Positions 1 to 24,240 of a DNA stretch of 64,000 nt are shown here, one piece after another. The stretch comes from Bedellia somnulentella. Taxonomy: Eukaryota > Arthropoda > Insecta > Lepidoptera > Bedelliidae. The DNA is taken from assembly GCA_963576735.1 (NCBI GenBank), contig OY755177.1:2914001-2978000 (forward strand). The letters run 5' to 3'. The notes below the pieces were generated by a model, which ran no database searches, was not told where the DNA came from, and was given only the letters and a program-made list of their open reading frames with translations. The translations under genes and the position numbers were made by a program. Each line of letters opens with the position of its first letter. The stretch's first letter is position 1.

Positions 1-763
1 CAAACGTGAATATCAGCATCACTTTGGTGTGGTTATATATTGCAGCATCAAGGTTTATAACACCCTTTTGGGAAAGAAGGAGAGAGTCATTTGGGGCCCT
101 TATTCCAATGTTTATGGCAACAGAGTAGCGAAATATTTGTAGCATTTAATATATATTTTACAAATATTTATTGATATGAAGGATTTGTTATTGTATTATT
201 GGTTACACATATGTGTAAGATCCTATGAATCATGAACAATTAAAAGACATATGGTATGGTTTAACAAAGGCCAATCAGGTCAAGTTTGGTTTATAACTCA
301 TAGCCATGCATGAATGGCTTTGTAATAGTTTTGGGCATGCTATGAAGAGTAATCATTCTTCTCACAGTTCTTGCTTATCTGTTTACTTATTCACATGAAT
401 ATTTATGCAATAGATTATGTAAGGTTTTTTGTATAGACTTATTAATTAGTAAGGATGGTTTTGTTTACAATCCATTAAGTTAGTGTGTGTAAATGACCAA
501 CTGGGTCAGACGAGCAGGACTGTCAATGCTACTATTGGCTGATCATTCTCATCAATCACATGCATTAATGTATCTTCTTATTTATTCGAATAAGTTAAAA
601 TGTTTAGTGCCACCCCTTTGATCAAAACATACTCTTCTGCCTACAATTAGTTATTTTGATAAGATAATAGATGTAATGATTGGTGTGACTTAAACAGGTG
701 TTAAGCTAGCCACTATTATGTGAGTATATAATTAAACTTAGTGGAGACTTCTTGATTAATCTA
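1..763. other. AT-rich intergenic or intronic DNA, no feature seen
   Basis: I see no coding exon, RNA gene or recognisable repeat. It may be intron of the CenG1A gene, whose upstream GTPase-domain exons are not in the window. Confidence 0.5.
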
Positions 764-1637
764 TCTATACTTAAAATAAATCTGTAGAGAGGTCAATTCT
801 GTACATGGAATATATTTTCAAAATAACTATCAGGGGGTGATAAGTGATCGATACTGATGCCAAAAATGCAATCAGTAAAATTTTTGTCTGTCTGTCTGTC
901 GGTTTGTATGTTCCTTATGGAAACAAAAACTACTCGACGGATTTTAACGAAACTTGGTACAATTATTCTTCATACTCCTGGGCAGGTTTTTGTATACTTT
1001 CCAGCAGAATAGTAAAGGGGAATTTTGGGAAATTTTGGGAAAACGGGAGAAGTTACTCCATTTTTTAAGCTTCCGTCGCGTGTGCAGCCTTAATAGTCAA
1101 AGTTACATAGAAATCACGTATGACGGAAATATTCTACATAATATTATCTAAAAGATATTCCGCAACAATATACAACAACACGTGTAACTCCTGATAGATT
1201 AGCAGTTCGGCGCATTCTGATTATATTTGTTTTCTCTTACGTTTATAATACTCTCAATCACCCTTATTTCAAAAGTTAACATTATTACCTACTCAATAAA
1301 AAAAGAATCATAGAAATCGGTATAGAAACACCAAAATTAATAGTCCCAACATAATAGTCGCACGCGATCAAAACCAAATCCTTAGTAATTTACATATTAC
1401 GTACTAGATGGCGCCAGTAGTTGCATCAATTAAAACCTAAAAATTAGCTTAATTTCGGAGATATTGATCTGAACCGATCATAAAAGCGCTTTCAAAATCA
1501 CAAAGTAACACTATATTCAGACATGAGTGCTGTAAGTTGTAATAAAGGCGCTAATTTCATAACTTGAGCAGTGATTGAAGAAACCTCCAATATTTTTAAA
1601 ACTACGCTACCCGTGCGAAGCGGGGCCGATCCACTAG
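764..1637 (+). mobile_element. Non-autonomous Helitron
   Basis: The element starts with TC right after an A (763) and ends with CTAG right before a T (1638), the A|T target and TC...CTRR ends expected of Helitrons. About 10 bases before the end lies a GC-rich hairpin-like stretch around CCCGTGCGAAGCGGGG. A close relative of this end, in reverse, closes the second Helitron at 32996. The interior has the GTCT-repeat stretch (about 885-901) common in lepidopteran Helitrons. There is no Rep/helicase frame; the two short open frames inside have no recognisable domain. Assignment of the interior is from memory of such elements; the ends are seen directly. Confidence 0.75.
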
Positions 1638-1723
1638 TCCTTAAATAAATCTAAATCCTTATATCAAGCTGATTCGGAACTTCATGCGTGTGTGTGTGCG
1701 CGCGTCGCTTCTAGAGATATAAC

Positions 1724-2670
1724 TATAGTCTGATTTTTAATTCGAGTCAGTAAAATGACAGGTGCAACTGTCACTGATACAAAAAAGGGTGACCCGCTAC
1801 AATAGTGATGTTCGGCAATCGATAGACTTAAACATTTAGTCATGCTTTATTTTATAAGGTATCTGAATCGGAATCGTAATCATTTACATTTATAATGAAT
1901 GAATCCACACATTCGTCTATGATGTGGTCGAGTTGACACATTTTGTCTTCAACTTTCATGGCATGGTTGATGCACTGTCTCCAATTTTCATGCGTTACTT
2001 CTTTCAGGCTTTCTTCAAAAAGTTTTTTTACGTCGTTTATTTTGAAAGTTTTATTATTCCTTGCGACGTACCCCTTTGCTTGAGCCCAAATTATCTCTAT
2101 TGGGTTGAGCTCACAGTGATAGGGGGGCAGACGCAGGATTGTAACACCGTATTCAGCGGCCAACTCTTCCACAGCATAGCGTTCGTAATTAGATTTATTT
2201 AATTTTACAATTTCAATTAACTGAGCCTTTATCATAGTAGGTTCATGTTGATTTTTTTTTTCATTTAACCACTGAATAATATTAGCCTTCCGCCAATTCG
2301 AAGTGGGGATACGCTCGATTCTTCTTGAATGATACGGTGCGTTATCTAATACCAGAACCGCATTTGGCTTTAACTTTGGCAAAATGCTTTTAAGCCATTC
2401 TTCAAAACAATCCGAATTCATCTCTTCATGATAGTCCATACTATTTTTCTTAGATTCAAAAATAAGTAGACCATCTTCTACGAAACCTTCATCACTGCCT
2501 ATATGTGAAATTATTAGGCACTACGCGGCAAATATTTTTGTTTAGGTATATAATCCCTAGGTAGGTATATGTTTAGGTATATAAAAAACCACATCACTAT
2601 TTATTTGGGACTAAAAACCTGCAACACTGGAAATGTCATTTTACTGACTCGAATTAAAAATCAGACTATA
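1724..2670 (-). mobile_element. Internally deleted IS630/Tc1-type DNA transposon
   Basis: Perfect 37-bp inverted repeats sit at 1724-1760 and 2634-2670, beginning TATAGTCTGATTTTTAATTC. The outermost TA could be the TA target duplication of this superfamily. At 947 bp the element is shorter than an autonomous copy, and its transposase frame lacks the N-terminal half, so it is an internal deletion derivative with intact ends. Confidence 0.85.
1852..2520 (-). pseudogene. Truncated DDE transposase (IS630/Tc1 superfamily)
   Basis: From the first ATG (2439) the frame encodes 195 residues; the same frame is open for 27 more codons up to 2520, where a TAG ends it, and those codons still look like the family (LIISHIGSDEG...). 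The second catalytic Asp lies in VLVLDNAPYHS and the last acidic residue in NPIEIIWA, about 90 residues later. The N-terminal DNA-binding domain and the first catalytic Asp are missing. An Asp/Ser-rich tail closes the protein. It could not catalyse transposition as it stands. Family assignment rests on the DNAPYH and NPIE motifs. Confidence 0.8.
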
Positions 2671-2956
2671 TATTAAAATCTAATTTTACTTTATTCGATC
2701 AAAGATAATAATGCATATAAATGATAACGCAGGATACAACTAATAAATCCTTTGTTTTTTTTCATTTGCAATTATCATTGTATACTGATGGTTATGCTAG
2801 GTATTGCTATTTTGGGAGATATGTTAATGATGAGCGACATGATAGTCCAGTGGGTAGAACACCCGCCCGAAAAACAAAAGGGCGTGAGTTCCAATCCTGG
2901 GACGGGCCTACACCAATTTGTCTTTTCTAAAGTCATATGTGTGGTTAATTTATCAT

Positions 2957-5900
2957 CAGTCAGGGGTATCAATGACAGCTTCTGGACCGATAGTTGTGGT
3001 ATGGTACACGGGTATGCGACCCCGGCTTCCCGAGCTGCTACTGTCTTTTCCTCTCATCCGAGCCAGTAGCATCCCAAACCCCAATCCCTTCTAAATTTCA
3101 CCGAATTCTTTTCTATTTCCATTCCTTTTTCCCTTCTTTCCTAGGTCTACTTAATGCGGATGCCTCCCGCATATCCTTTAAAGTCTGTTCCGGCTTTGAC
3201 GGCAATCCGATGGTTTCAAACAAAAGGTTTTGGCTGATTTGGCGGTACAGCAAGGCAATGCAGAAGGCTTAGGGCGACAGCTGAGGTCAAAAGCGCTGTC
3301 GGCCAGATGCTGCATCCGAACTTTTCTCCGGTCGTAGCGGTCATCCGTTCCACTGGGCATAGAGGAGTGAGGACGAGAGAGTGCGTCTGTGTTTGCGCGC
3401 ACGCTTATGCACTTAAATATATCCTGCGTAGTTGACTGCGGCATGAATTATGGCTCCCGAGACAAAGTCCTGTGGCGATGGGCAGAGGTAGAGAGGTCGG
3501 GTCGTGATGTACACCCGGCTTTGTCTGATGCCTGCACATTGGCGGCTCTGGTATTGATGGTCGTTTCTGCGCTGCACCTGGGGCAACAGCGTGGATTGGG
3601 CAGCAGCCAGAGTGACGGAGCAGCCCTATTTAGGGAGGCACTGCTCCCCCCACAAGGGGAGGGGACTAGAAAAGGTGTCCTAAACAAAGCTTGCCCTACA
3701 TTGATCGGGGGGTAGTAACCACGGCTGCCCAGGCATCCCTTTCCTCGTGGTCACAGATACAAAAAGAATAAAAAAATAACCACCATGACATTCGGTGCGT
3801 GGAATGTCCGTACTCTTCTCGACCGTGACGTTAACCTTTGTCCAGAACGGAAAACTGCTGTTGTGGCAAGAGAGCTCTCGCGTTACAATGTGGACATAGC
3901 TGCTCTAAGCGAAACTCACTTGGCAGATGAAGGCGAGCTCGTAGAACACGGCGGCGGATACAAATTCCTCTGGAAAGGGACCCCAGCTTCAGAACCAAGA
4001 CGCTCTGGTGTTGGATTCGCAATAAAGACCCAAATTGCTAACAGACTAGAAGACTGCCCAGAATACATCTCAGACAGGCTCACATCATTGCGTCTGCATC
4101 TTGAAAACGACAATTATTTAAACGTTATCAGTGTGTATGCCCCAACAATGGACAAGGATGACGAGACTAAGGGTAAATTTTATGAAGATCTTACACACTT
4201 GCTCGCAAAAATTCGCCCGAGAGAGCAGATTCTTCTGCTAGGCGACTTTAACGCTCGTGTTGGTAGTGATTATGAAGCGTGGCCAGGGGTCCTAGGGAGA
4301 CATGGTATTGGCCATATGAACTCTAACGGTCAATTACTGCTAAGCCAGTGTGCTCAATTTGGCCTAACTATCACTAACACGCGTTTCCGACTACCAACCA
4401 AATATAAAGCCACCTGGATGCATCCGAGGTCGAAACATTGGCATCTCATTGATTATGCGATCGTTAGGCAAGCACATATATCTCAAGTCCTTGTCACACG
4501 CACTATGCGTGGTGCTAACTGCTGGTCGGACCACCGACTTGTTATTACAAAGCTGAGGCTTCGTCTCCATCCACCACGTCGGTCTTGCAGAGCAAAACCC
4601 TCCGGCATTAATGTTGAGAGGCTCGCAGACCAAGAGGTACGTGCAGAGTATCAGCAATCACTTTGTATGGGTCTCTCTGATAATTTACCGGCTAATATCG
4701 GTGACGTTGACCTTAGCACTTGTTGGAGTGCCGTCGCTTCTCAGATTGTTGCAGTTGGAACGCAGACCTTAGGGTTCAAAAAACGTATTCATGAAGACTG
4801 GTTTGACGAGAGTGATGAGATACTTAGTAAAGCGCTCAAACAACACCGTGACCTTCTGCATCTACAACAACGCGGTCAGCCGGATATATCAGATAGAATA
4901 AGGCAAAGTAGCACCAACCTCAGAAAGATGACAAGAGAGATAAAAGATAAATGGTGGCAACGAAAAGCGGAGTACCTGCAGTGGCTCTCAGATACAAACC
5001 AACTTGGTACGTTCTTCGGCGAGTTAAGAGCACTCACTGGAACATCTCAGCGGATGAGTGTACCTTTAAGGTCACGAGACGGCGCTTCGCTGTTGACGTC
5101 CAAGGAGGACGTGTTGAATCGTTGGGCTGAGCACTTTGCGGAGCTACTTAATGTTGATCGCTCTGCTGATATTCAGCACATAAAACAGATCATACCTCTC
5201 CCGCAAAAACCTGAGCTTGATGAGCCACCTACGTTGCAGGAGGTGTTAGTGGCTATCAGAAGTCAACAGAACAAGAAGGCGGTTGGTGTTGATGGTATTC
5301 CTGGCGAACTTTTGAAGTACGGAGGAGGGGGGCTTCATGACATACTATGGAAACTTTTTACTCAGATGTGGTGCGATGAGCAAGTTCCATCTGACTTTAA
5401 GATTTCACGCATCTGTTCACTATATAAGCACAAAGGTGACAGATCTAATTGCAATTTCTATCGTGGCATTTCGCTTCTCTCTACACCTGGAAAAGTCTTT
5501 GCCAGAATTCTGCTCAACCGCCTAACCTCAGTTTCGGAAGATATTCTACCAGAAACCCAGTTTGGCTTCCGCCCTGAAAGAGGAACCTGCGAAGCGGTCT
5601 TCTGTGTACGGCAGTTACAAGAAAAAAGCCGTGAACAAGGTCGTCCATTGTTTCTTTGTTTTGTCGATCTGGAGAAGGCTTTCGACAGTGTTCCTCGCGA
5701 GGCTCTTTGGATTGTACTGGAGAAGGTGGGTTGTCCGGCGAAATTTGTACGTTTAGTTCGACTGCTGCACGATGGCATGACTTGTTGCGTATCTGCAAAT
5801 GGGGAACACTCCGATTTCTTTCCCGTAAGCTGTGGAGTTAAGCAAGGCTGTGTCCTCGCACCCACACTATTTGCCATCTATTTTGCAAGTGTAGTTAGCG

Positions 5901-7047
5901 AAACGATACGAAAAGTGCCTGCAGGGATCCATATACGCTTTCGAACTGATGGTATGCTCTTCAACCTATCCAGGCTGAAGGCCCGCACTAAAGTATCCCA
6001 CAAAATGATTTCCGAGATTATGTACGCGGATGACTTATGCTTTTTAGCGGAGTCCCCAATTTCTCTACAAGAGCTGATGACTGGTCTAGACGACGCGTGC
6101 ACCAAGTTTGGCCTGAAGATAAATGTAGGCAAGACAGAAGTCATGACAACAGGCCTGCAAACAGACGAACCTCTGAGAATCTATATCGGTCAGGATGTTC
6201 TGAAGCGTGTAGAGAAGTTCAAGTACCTGGGAAGCACAATTACATCGCAGTGCGACCTGGACGCCGAAATAAATAGCAGGATTGGTGCTGCTTCAGCGTC
6301 TTACGGCAAACTCCGCTCAAGGGTCTTTCGTTCGCACGATCTCAAACTGGCTACAAAAGTCTCAGTTTACCGGGCCATTGTACTACCCAGTCTGCTATAC
6401 GGTTCAGAGACTTGGTGCCTTTACCGTAAAAATATTAAGTCGCTAGACCAATTTCATCTCCGATGTCTACGCGACATCATGAGCATCCACTGGACTGACC
6501 GCATCAGAAATACTGAGATTCTTCGACGCGCCAAGATTTGCGGTATAGAAGCTTATCTGATGCGGCGTCAATTACGATGGTGTGGTCATGTTTTCCGAAT
6601 GCCAGATGAACGCATAGCTAAGTGCATCTTTTATAGCGAGCTACAAGAAGGAAAGCGCAAGCATGGTGGACAGCTATTGCGCTACAAAGATGTGCTTAAA
6701 AGGCATATGAAAAAATGTGAAATTGATCCCTTGACATGGGAATCAATTGCTGAAAAACGCCTGGAGTGGAGACGTCTTGTAAGGCAAAACATCGAAGCCT
6801 TTGAAGAACGACGCAAAGACGAACTCGACATCAAAAGGGACGAGTTAAAAGCCAGGCCACCAACGGCACTAATGTATCATTATAGTGGCGGCGTACTCAC
6901 TTGTCCAAGGTGCTCAAGGACCTTTAAGGCCAAAATTGGCTACAGTAGCCATATGCGAGCACACGTACGCGCGGACCAACGAGGCGCCAGCTGCTGAGAG
7001 CCTGTCCAGCAGTCGCTGTAGCCGAAATCGGCTCGGACATATTATTA
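2957..7047 (+). mobile_element. Full-length single-ORF LINE, RTE-like
   Basis: An exact 12-bp duplication, TTAATTTATCAT, flanks it at 2945-2956 and 7048-7059. It has an 828-bp GC-richer 5' UTR, one 3.2-kb ORF, a 3' UTR of only about 50 bp and an ATT-repeat tail. A single ORF, a very short 3' UTR and a tandem-repeat tail fit the RTE group; I hold the clade loosely. With both ends and an open frame it looks like a young, complete copy. Confidence 0.85.
3785..6997 (+). CDS. LINE endonuclease-reverse transcriptase
   Basis: The 1070-residue protein nicks target DNA and copies the element RNA into it. The N-terminal apurinic-type endonuclease shows NVRTL near residue 8, ALSETH near 40, [10 protein letters not shown] near 152 and SDHRLV near 248. 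The reverse transcriptase covers roughly 450-800, with [33 protein letters not shown] and the catalytic YADD near 746. The C-terminus carries a C2H2 zinc finger (CPRC...H-x3-H) at about 1039-1058, probably nucleic-acid binding. The ATG sits in a good context (ACCACCATGA) and no stop or shift interrupts the frame, so it is potentially active. I call it RTE-like because of the element layout. Confidence 0.9.
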   Translation: MTFGAWNVRTLLDRDVNLCPERKTAVVARELSRYNVDIAALSETHLADEGELVEHGGGYKFLWKGTPASEPRRSGVGFAIKTQIANRLEDCPEYISDRLTSLRLHLENDNYLNVISVYAPTMDKDDETKGKFYEDLTHLLAKIRPREQILLLGDFNARVGSDYEAWPGVLGRHGIGHMNSNGQLLLSQCAQFGLTITNTRFRLPTKYKATWMHPRSKHWHLIDYAIVRQAHISQVLVTRTMRGANCWSDHRLVITKLRLRLHPPRRSCRAKPSGINVERLADQEVRAEYQQSLCMGLSDNLPANIGDVDLSTCWSAVASQIVAVGTQTLGFKKRIHEDWFDESDEILSKALKQHRDLLHLQQRGQPDISDRIRQSSTNLRKMTREIKDKWWQRKAEYLQWLSDTNQLGTFFGELRALTGTSQRMSVPLRSRDGASLLTSKEDVLNRWAEHFAELLNVDRSADIQHIKQIIPLPQKPELDEPPTLQEVLVAIRSQQNKKAVGVDGIPGELLKYGGGGLHDILWKLFTQMWCDEQVPSDFKISRICSLYKHKGDRSNCNFYRGISLLSTPGKVFARILLNRLTSVSEDILPETQFGFRPERGTCEAVFCVRQLQEKSREQGRPLFLCFVDLEKAFDSVPREALWIVLEKVGCPAKFVRLVRLLHDGMTCCVSANGEHSDFFPVSCGVKQGCVLAPTLFAIYFASVVSETIRKVPAGIHIRFRTDGMLFNLSRLKARTKVSHKMISEIMYADDLCFLAESPISLQELMTGLDDACTKFGLKINVGKTEVMTTGLQTDEPLRIYIGQDVLKRVEKFKYLGSTITSQCDLDAEINSRIGAASASYGKLRSRVFRSHDLKLATKVSVYRAIVLPSLLYGSETWCLYRKNIKSLDQFHLRCLRDIMSIHWTDRIRNTEILRRAKICGIEAYLMRRQLRWCGHVFRMPDERIAKCIFYSELQEGKRKHGGQLLRYKDVLKRHMKKCEIDPLTWESIAEKRLEWRRLVRQNIEAFEERRKDELDIKRDELKARPPTALMYHYSGGVLTCPRCSRTFKAKIGYSSHMRAHVRADQRGASC

Positions 7048-7073
7048 TTAATTTATCATGGTTGCTAACGGTG

Positions 7074-7103
7074 CACGGTGGGGTATTTGATACAAAAAGC
7101 TGG
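7074..7103 (+). repeat. Transib inverted repeat with RSS-like layout (transposase 3' side)
   Basis: The heptamer-like CACGGTG is followed by 11 bases and then ACAAAAAGC, 8 of 9 matches to the RAG recombination signal nonamer ACAAAAACC. The partner end is at 9912-9941. Confidence 0.8.
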
Positions 7104-7231
7104 CCATGACAGTTTTTTGATTGTTTTTGCTTGTTAGGTTTATTTTATGCATTTATAAATTAAAACTAGTTGTTTTTAAGGTGGGTTTACTAAAATAAAA
7201 CGGTAAGTAACTAAAATGTTAAAAAATAAAT

Positions 7232-9669
7232 TTATTTACAAAAAATATTCTTCATTTTTTTTATTTTCTTCATTTTCCTCGCCACTCTCAGTGGCGGAAT
7301 TAGCCTCTCCTGGCAGCAACAGTTTGATGGTTTCTCTCGAAAAACTGCTTGTTTTTTTTGTTTGTTTTTCCTCATTCCTGTTGTTAAGGGATCCGACGTC
7401 AGCAGCAAACGGTTTAATACGTCTAGATTGCAAGATTCTCGTGAAAATTTTCGGGAATAATTTAATCTGTATTCCCTTATATGCTTGTTGCGGGATTCCG
7501 CCGCTTCCTCGGACAACAGTCCTATTGGAAGCATTGCCTTTTCTATTACTTCTGCACCATGACGAAGAATTTTGTGGACTGTGGGTGTCATAGGATGCCA
7601 ATTGTACAACTTGACGTATAATTCTTCGGTTGCCTTGGCATATTTTTTAAATCCATCTTTATTGATTTTATGCCCACTTGTGATTGCTTCCAAAATTATT
7701 TTAAATCTGTATATCAGATTAAGGTCTATTCCGGTAATACTTGCGGATAGTTCGGGATCTGCAAAAAACCTTCTGCTAGTATTTCCATCATTTGTGTTTC
7801 CAAAATGAGCTTTTGGAACGTCAACAAGTAGTCCCATTTCCTTTTTAAATCTATCTTGTATTGTCGCTTTGGTCTGGTCTATAATAGCTTTATCAAATTT
7901 ATTAGTCCTCCACTTTTTGATCGGTAGTTTGTATGCGATGTGAAGTAGACTTTCAAAAAATCTGATTCTCGCGTGCAGTGTTGAGAGCCCAAAATCAAGT
8001 GAGCCTTCTTTGGACACTCTTTCCTTGGTTAGGTCGTTGAATTCTGTTGATGTGGCACCACAAATGAAACATCTCATTGTTGATGTGGTGTCTGTTGCAG
8101 TTTGCAATGCTTGTTGCAGTTTGCCGTCCACCATTGTGAACAACATTGTGTGCTTAGTTTTGGTGTCAGAAATTTCTGTAGGTTTCAGGTTTTTAACATT
8201 TGACTTGATATAATTGATTTCTTCCTTGGTATTCGCAACCGTTTCACGCAAAAATCTTATTCTTATCGGTCTGCAGTATCGAGGAGAGGAAGGTGTTGGA
8301 TTTTGCCAAACTACTTTCTTATTTTGACCACAAATTATCTGTAGTGGCACCATAGAGCTCTGAAATATGTTTGCATCCGAGTCAGTTTCGCTCTGGAATT
8401 TCATTTTATATTGTGGTTGTGTTGTTCCATCACATCCCCATTTGCAGATCAATTCAAGTGATTGCTTTTCCTCTTCTTTCAATGTATTAACCACATCCTT
8501 AATAGATTCAAGCAATCTTGAAGTCGTATGGTCCAATAAACTTTGCAAGTCCACCTCTGCACATGTGGCTGTCACTCTGAGGGATTCTTTGGGTGGATAA
8601 CACGCTTTTTTCGCAATTTGTAGGATACTGTAGCACGGATAAATTTTCGGGTTACTAGCTCGCACTATTTCATATTGCGACCGCGAAAGTCCAGCCTCAA
8701 CGTACATTGATAGGGCAGCCAAAGGGGACAGCTTTATAATTTCTTCGTTGCTCTTTCTATAAGCTGATTTGTATTTGTTTGCTCGGGTTGGGCTGGTTAT
8801 TAAATCTTTCAAGACATTTGAAGCAGCAGCGTTTCCCGAAGAACGTAGTTTCATTTGGGTGGCGTAATGCAACACTTCCATTTTATTAGAACGAAGTTGT
8901 CCTGTTTTGCGCCGCTTGCTCCGGTCACTCAATTCCGCGAAAGCCTTTTTATGTCGACCACGACTTATGGCTGTGAACAATACGAACTATCATTAATAAC
9001 GTATCGTAATAAATGCTTATAAAATAAATTATACTTAAAACAAAACATGTTCAAGGTACATACATGTGGTCGGCAAAGCTATTGAAGTCGTGCCCTTAAG
9101 CCAAGATTCGTATTTGCGCTCAAAACTTTTTTTGTTATTGGAAACGCCTTCCCATCTGCTATTGAATTCAGACTTAATTCGCGATAATTTATGCTTCACT
9201 GATTTTTGAAGTTCAAGGTCGTCAGCGTACATATTGAGTACATGAAGCTCCATGTAGTCGAGCTTTTTTGGAAAAGTCAACTCACTGGAGCTTTTCATGA
9301 TGTTATAAATGTCATTCCGACTCATAAACTTCACGCCAGACGGCCCTGAAAACAAAAAACTAGTTAATGATGTTTTTTTCCAATTCCGATCACAACTAGA
9401 AAAAAATCAAAACAATTAATTACGTGGTTTTCCGGGCCAGATTTCATAAAGATCATCTTCTCTGATTCGATGGCTATGCATTTATGTTAAATTTAATGCT
9501 GGGAAATGCTAGGAAATTAACTAAAATCCCTAGTAAATGTGTTTAAAGTAGGAAAAAACTATATTTACACCTTTCTATGTTCACAGAGCAATATCTCCCA
9601 AAGTTATCATTATAATATTTTTGTATTGTATGTAAAAAGTAAGCTCATACCTGGTTCTGATGAATCCAT
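7232..9669 (-). CDS. Transib transposase (RAG1-core-like), three exons
   Basis: Proposed join: 9669-9651, 9345-9064 and 8970-7232, with donors GTATGAG and GTATGT, acceptors TTTTCAG and TTCACAG, and phases that fit; about 680 residues. Transib transposases are the relatives of the RAG1 core and make double-strand breaks through hairpin ends. The acidic triad is visible: numbered in the open frame 7232-8980, Asp184 (WGCDG), Asp285 (MVDGK) and Glu495 (LSEEAAESRNK). CFIC at 304-307 matches the zinc-binding CxxC. GNTNDGNTSRRFF, TPTVHKIL, PIGLLSEEA and the final TSDP block are strong family matches. A Lys-rich tail ends it. No stop or shift is seen, so it may be active. The splice sites are my prediction. 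Confidence 0.9.
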
Positions 9670-9911
9670 GACCAAAACTTCACAAAATAGTCTTAGAACA
9701 CAAAGCACAAGAATTTTTGTAACAGTTAGTTTTAAGCGCATCGACAAACTACACGAACACTCACAGCGAACGGTAACTTCCGACTGATGGTGTGGCGCGG
9801 GGTGGGGTTCAAGTAGAAAAAAAAGGTCGCCTTTTGTTGCACCGGTTCTTAAGCTGTTCCGAAAACAAGCTTTTGTAAAGACACGTGGTATTTTAGAAAA
9901 TCCATTTATGA

Positions 9912-9941
9912 CCAGCTTATGTCACTAAATACTCCTTAGTG
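9912..9941 (-). repeat. Transib inverted repeat (transposase 5' side)
   Basis: Read inward it is CACTAAG, 12 bases, then ACATAAGCT, a weaker nonamer match than the other end. The shared GTATTT core and AAGCTGG block align with 7074-7103. Confidence 0.8.
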
Positions 9942-10192
9942 CGGTGAGGGAAAACATCGTGAGGAAACCCACATGGCTGAGTTGTACTTAGTCATGTGAC
10001 AGTGTATTCGTACAAAACGGCGATAGGCCTGCCCCCTATCACGTGAGTACACTGTCTAAGCAAAACGTGGGTACCTTCTCTGGAAACTAGATGGCGCTTG
10101 CCATGTGAGTTCAGGAGTATTGGTACCTCTGCCAACCCCTTCGGGGATAAACGGCGTGAACGTTTATGTTATGTTATGTTATGTTAATGATG

Positions 10193-10768
10193 CACCCACA
10201 ATCCTCGAATCCATATAACGTAACTACCTCTATATTCTTTAATAGAAAGTAAATCTCTCCTCTATATTCTTTAATAGAAAGTAAATTAAATCCTTTAAAG
10301 TTCTAAGGAAGAACAAAACCGCGTGATATACCCTCCGACACTGTATTTTTTGTTAATTTATAACTAAGATTTAGTTTCCCACAATGTCTATCAAGCGATC
10401 CGAAATATGAGTAAACTCATGACAGATTAAGCTATCGTGTTATTAAATTATGTGAATTCAATTTCTTGTTACGTTTTCTTCGATAAGATTAGTTGTGATC
10501 TGACCCATTTGAATTCATAACATTCTTATCTCAGTTTACGATTTTCACAGTCCGAAGAATGCCTGAATAAGTTTTTACACGTTGTATCTAACATTTATAT
10601 TTATTGTAATAGCTGTATTGTCTTACACGTATAATGATAATAAATATTTATAACCAAGCCACATACGTGATCAGATTAGTGCTTTGATTTTATTTACTAT
10701 TTTCAGTAGTTTATTATTATCATACCCAATTTGCCTGACAAATCTGACAATACAAAATATTTTTCCAG
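10193..10768 (+). other. CenG1A intron, no gene
   Basis: AT-rich intron sequence up to the acceptor TTTTCCAG at 10761-10768. It holds one short tandem duplication, a 28-bp unit at 10227-10254 repeated at 10259-10286. Confidence 0.6.

Positions 10769-24240
<13,472 letters not shown>

Larger units (their letters stand above)
7074..9941 (-). mobile_element. Transib DNA transposon, apparently complete
   Basis: The ends are CACGGTGGGG... (7074) and, reversed, CACTAAGGAG... (9941). They form 30-bp inverted repeats matching at 20 positions. Both sides carry the 5-bp target duplication CGGTG (7069-7073 and 9942-9946). CAC termini and 5-bp duplications are the Transib hallmarks. The only gene is a spliced transposase on the - strand. 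The insertion splits SINE-A, and the unoccupied site is visible in the related copy at 53941-53990. Confidence 0.93.
2833..10180 (+). repeat. SINE-A (tRNA-headed SINE), split by two insertions
   Basis: Pieces at 2833-2956, 7060-7073 and 9947-10180 join into one SINE of about 370 bp. The head has pol III box A/B-like sequence (AGTCCAGTGGGTAG and GAGTTCCAATCC, near 2845-2898) and the tail is (ATGTT)n. The 12-bp direct repeat ATGTTAATGATG flanks it at 2821-2832 and 10181-10192. The copy at about 53850-54200 is uninterrupted and shows the same order across both break points. The rest of this span is the LINE at 2957-7047 and the Transib at 7074-9941. Confidence 0.85.
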
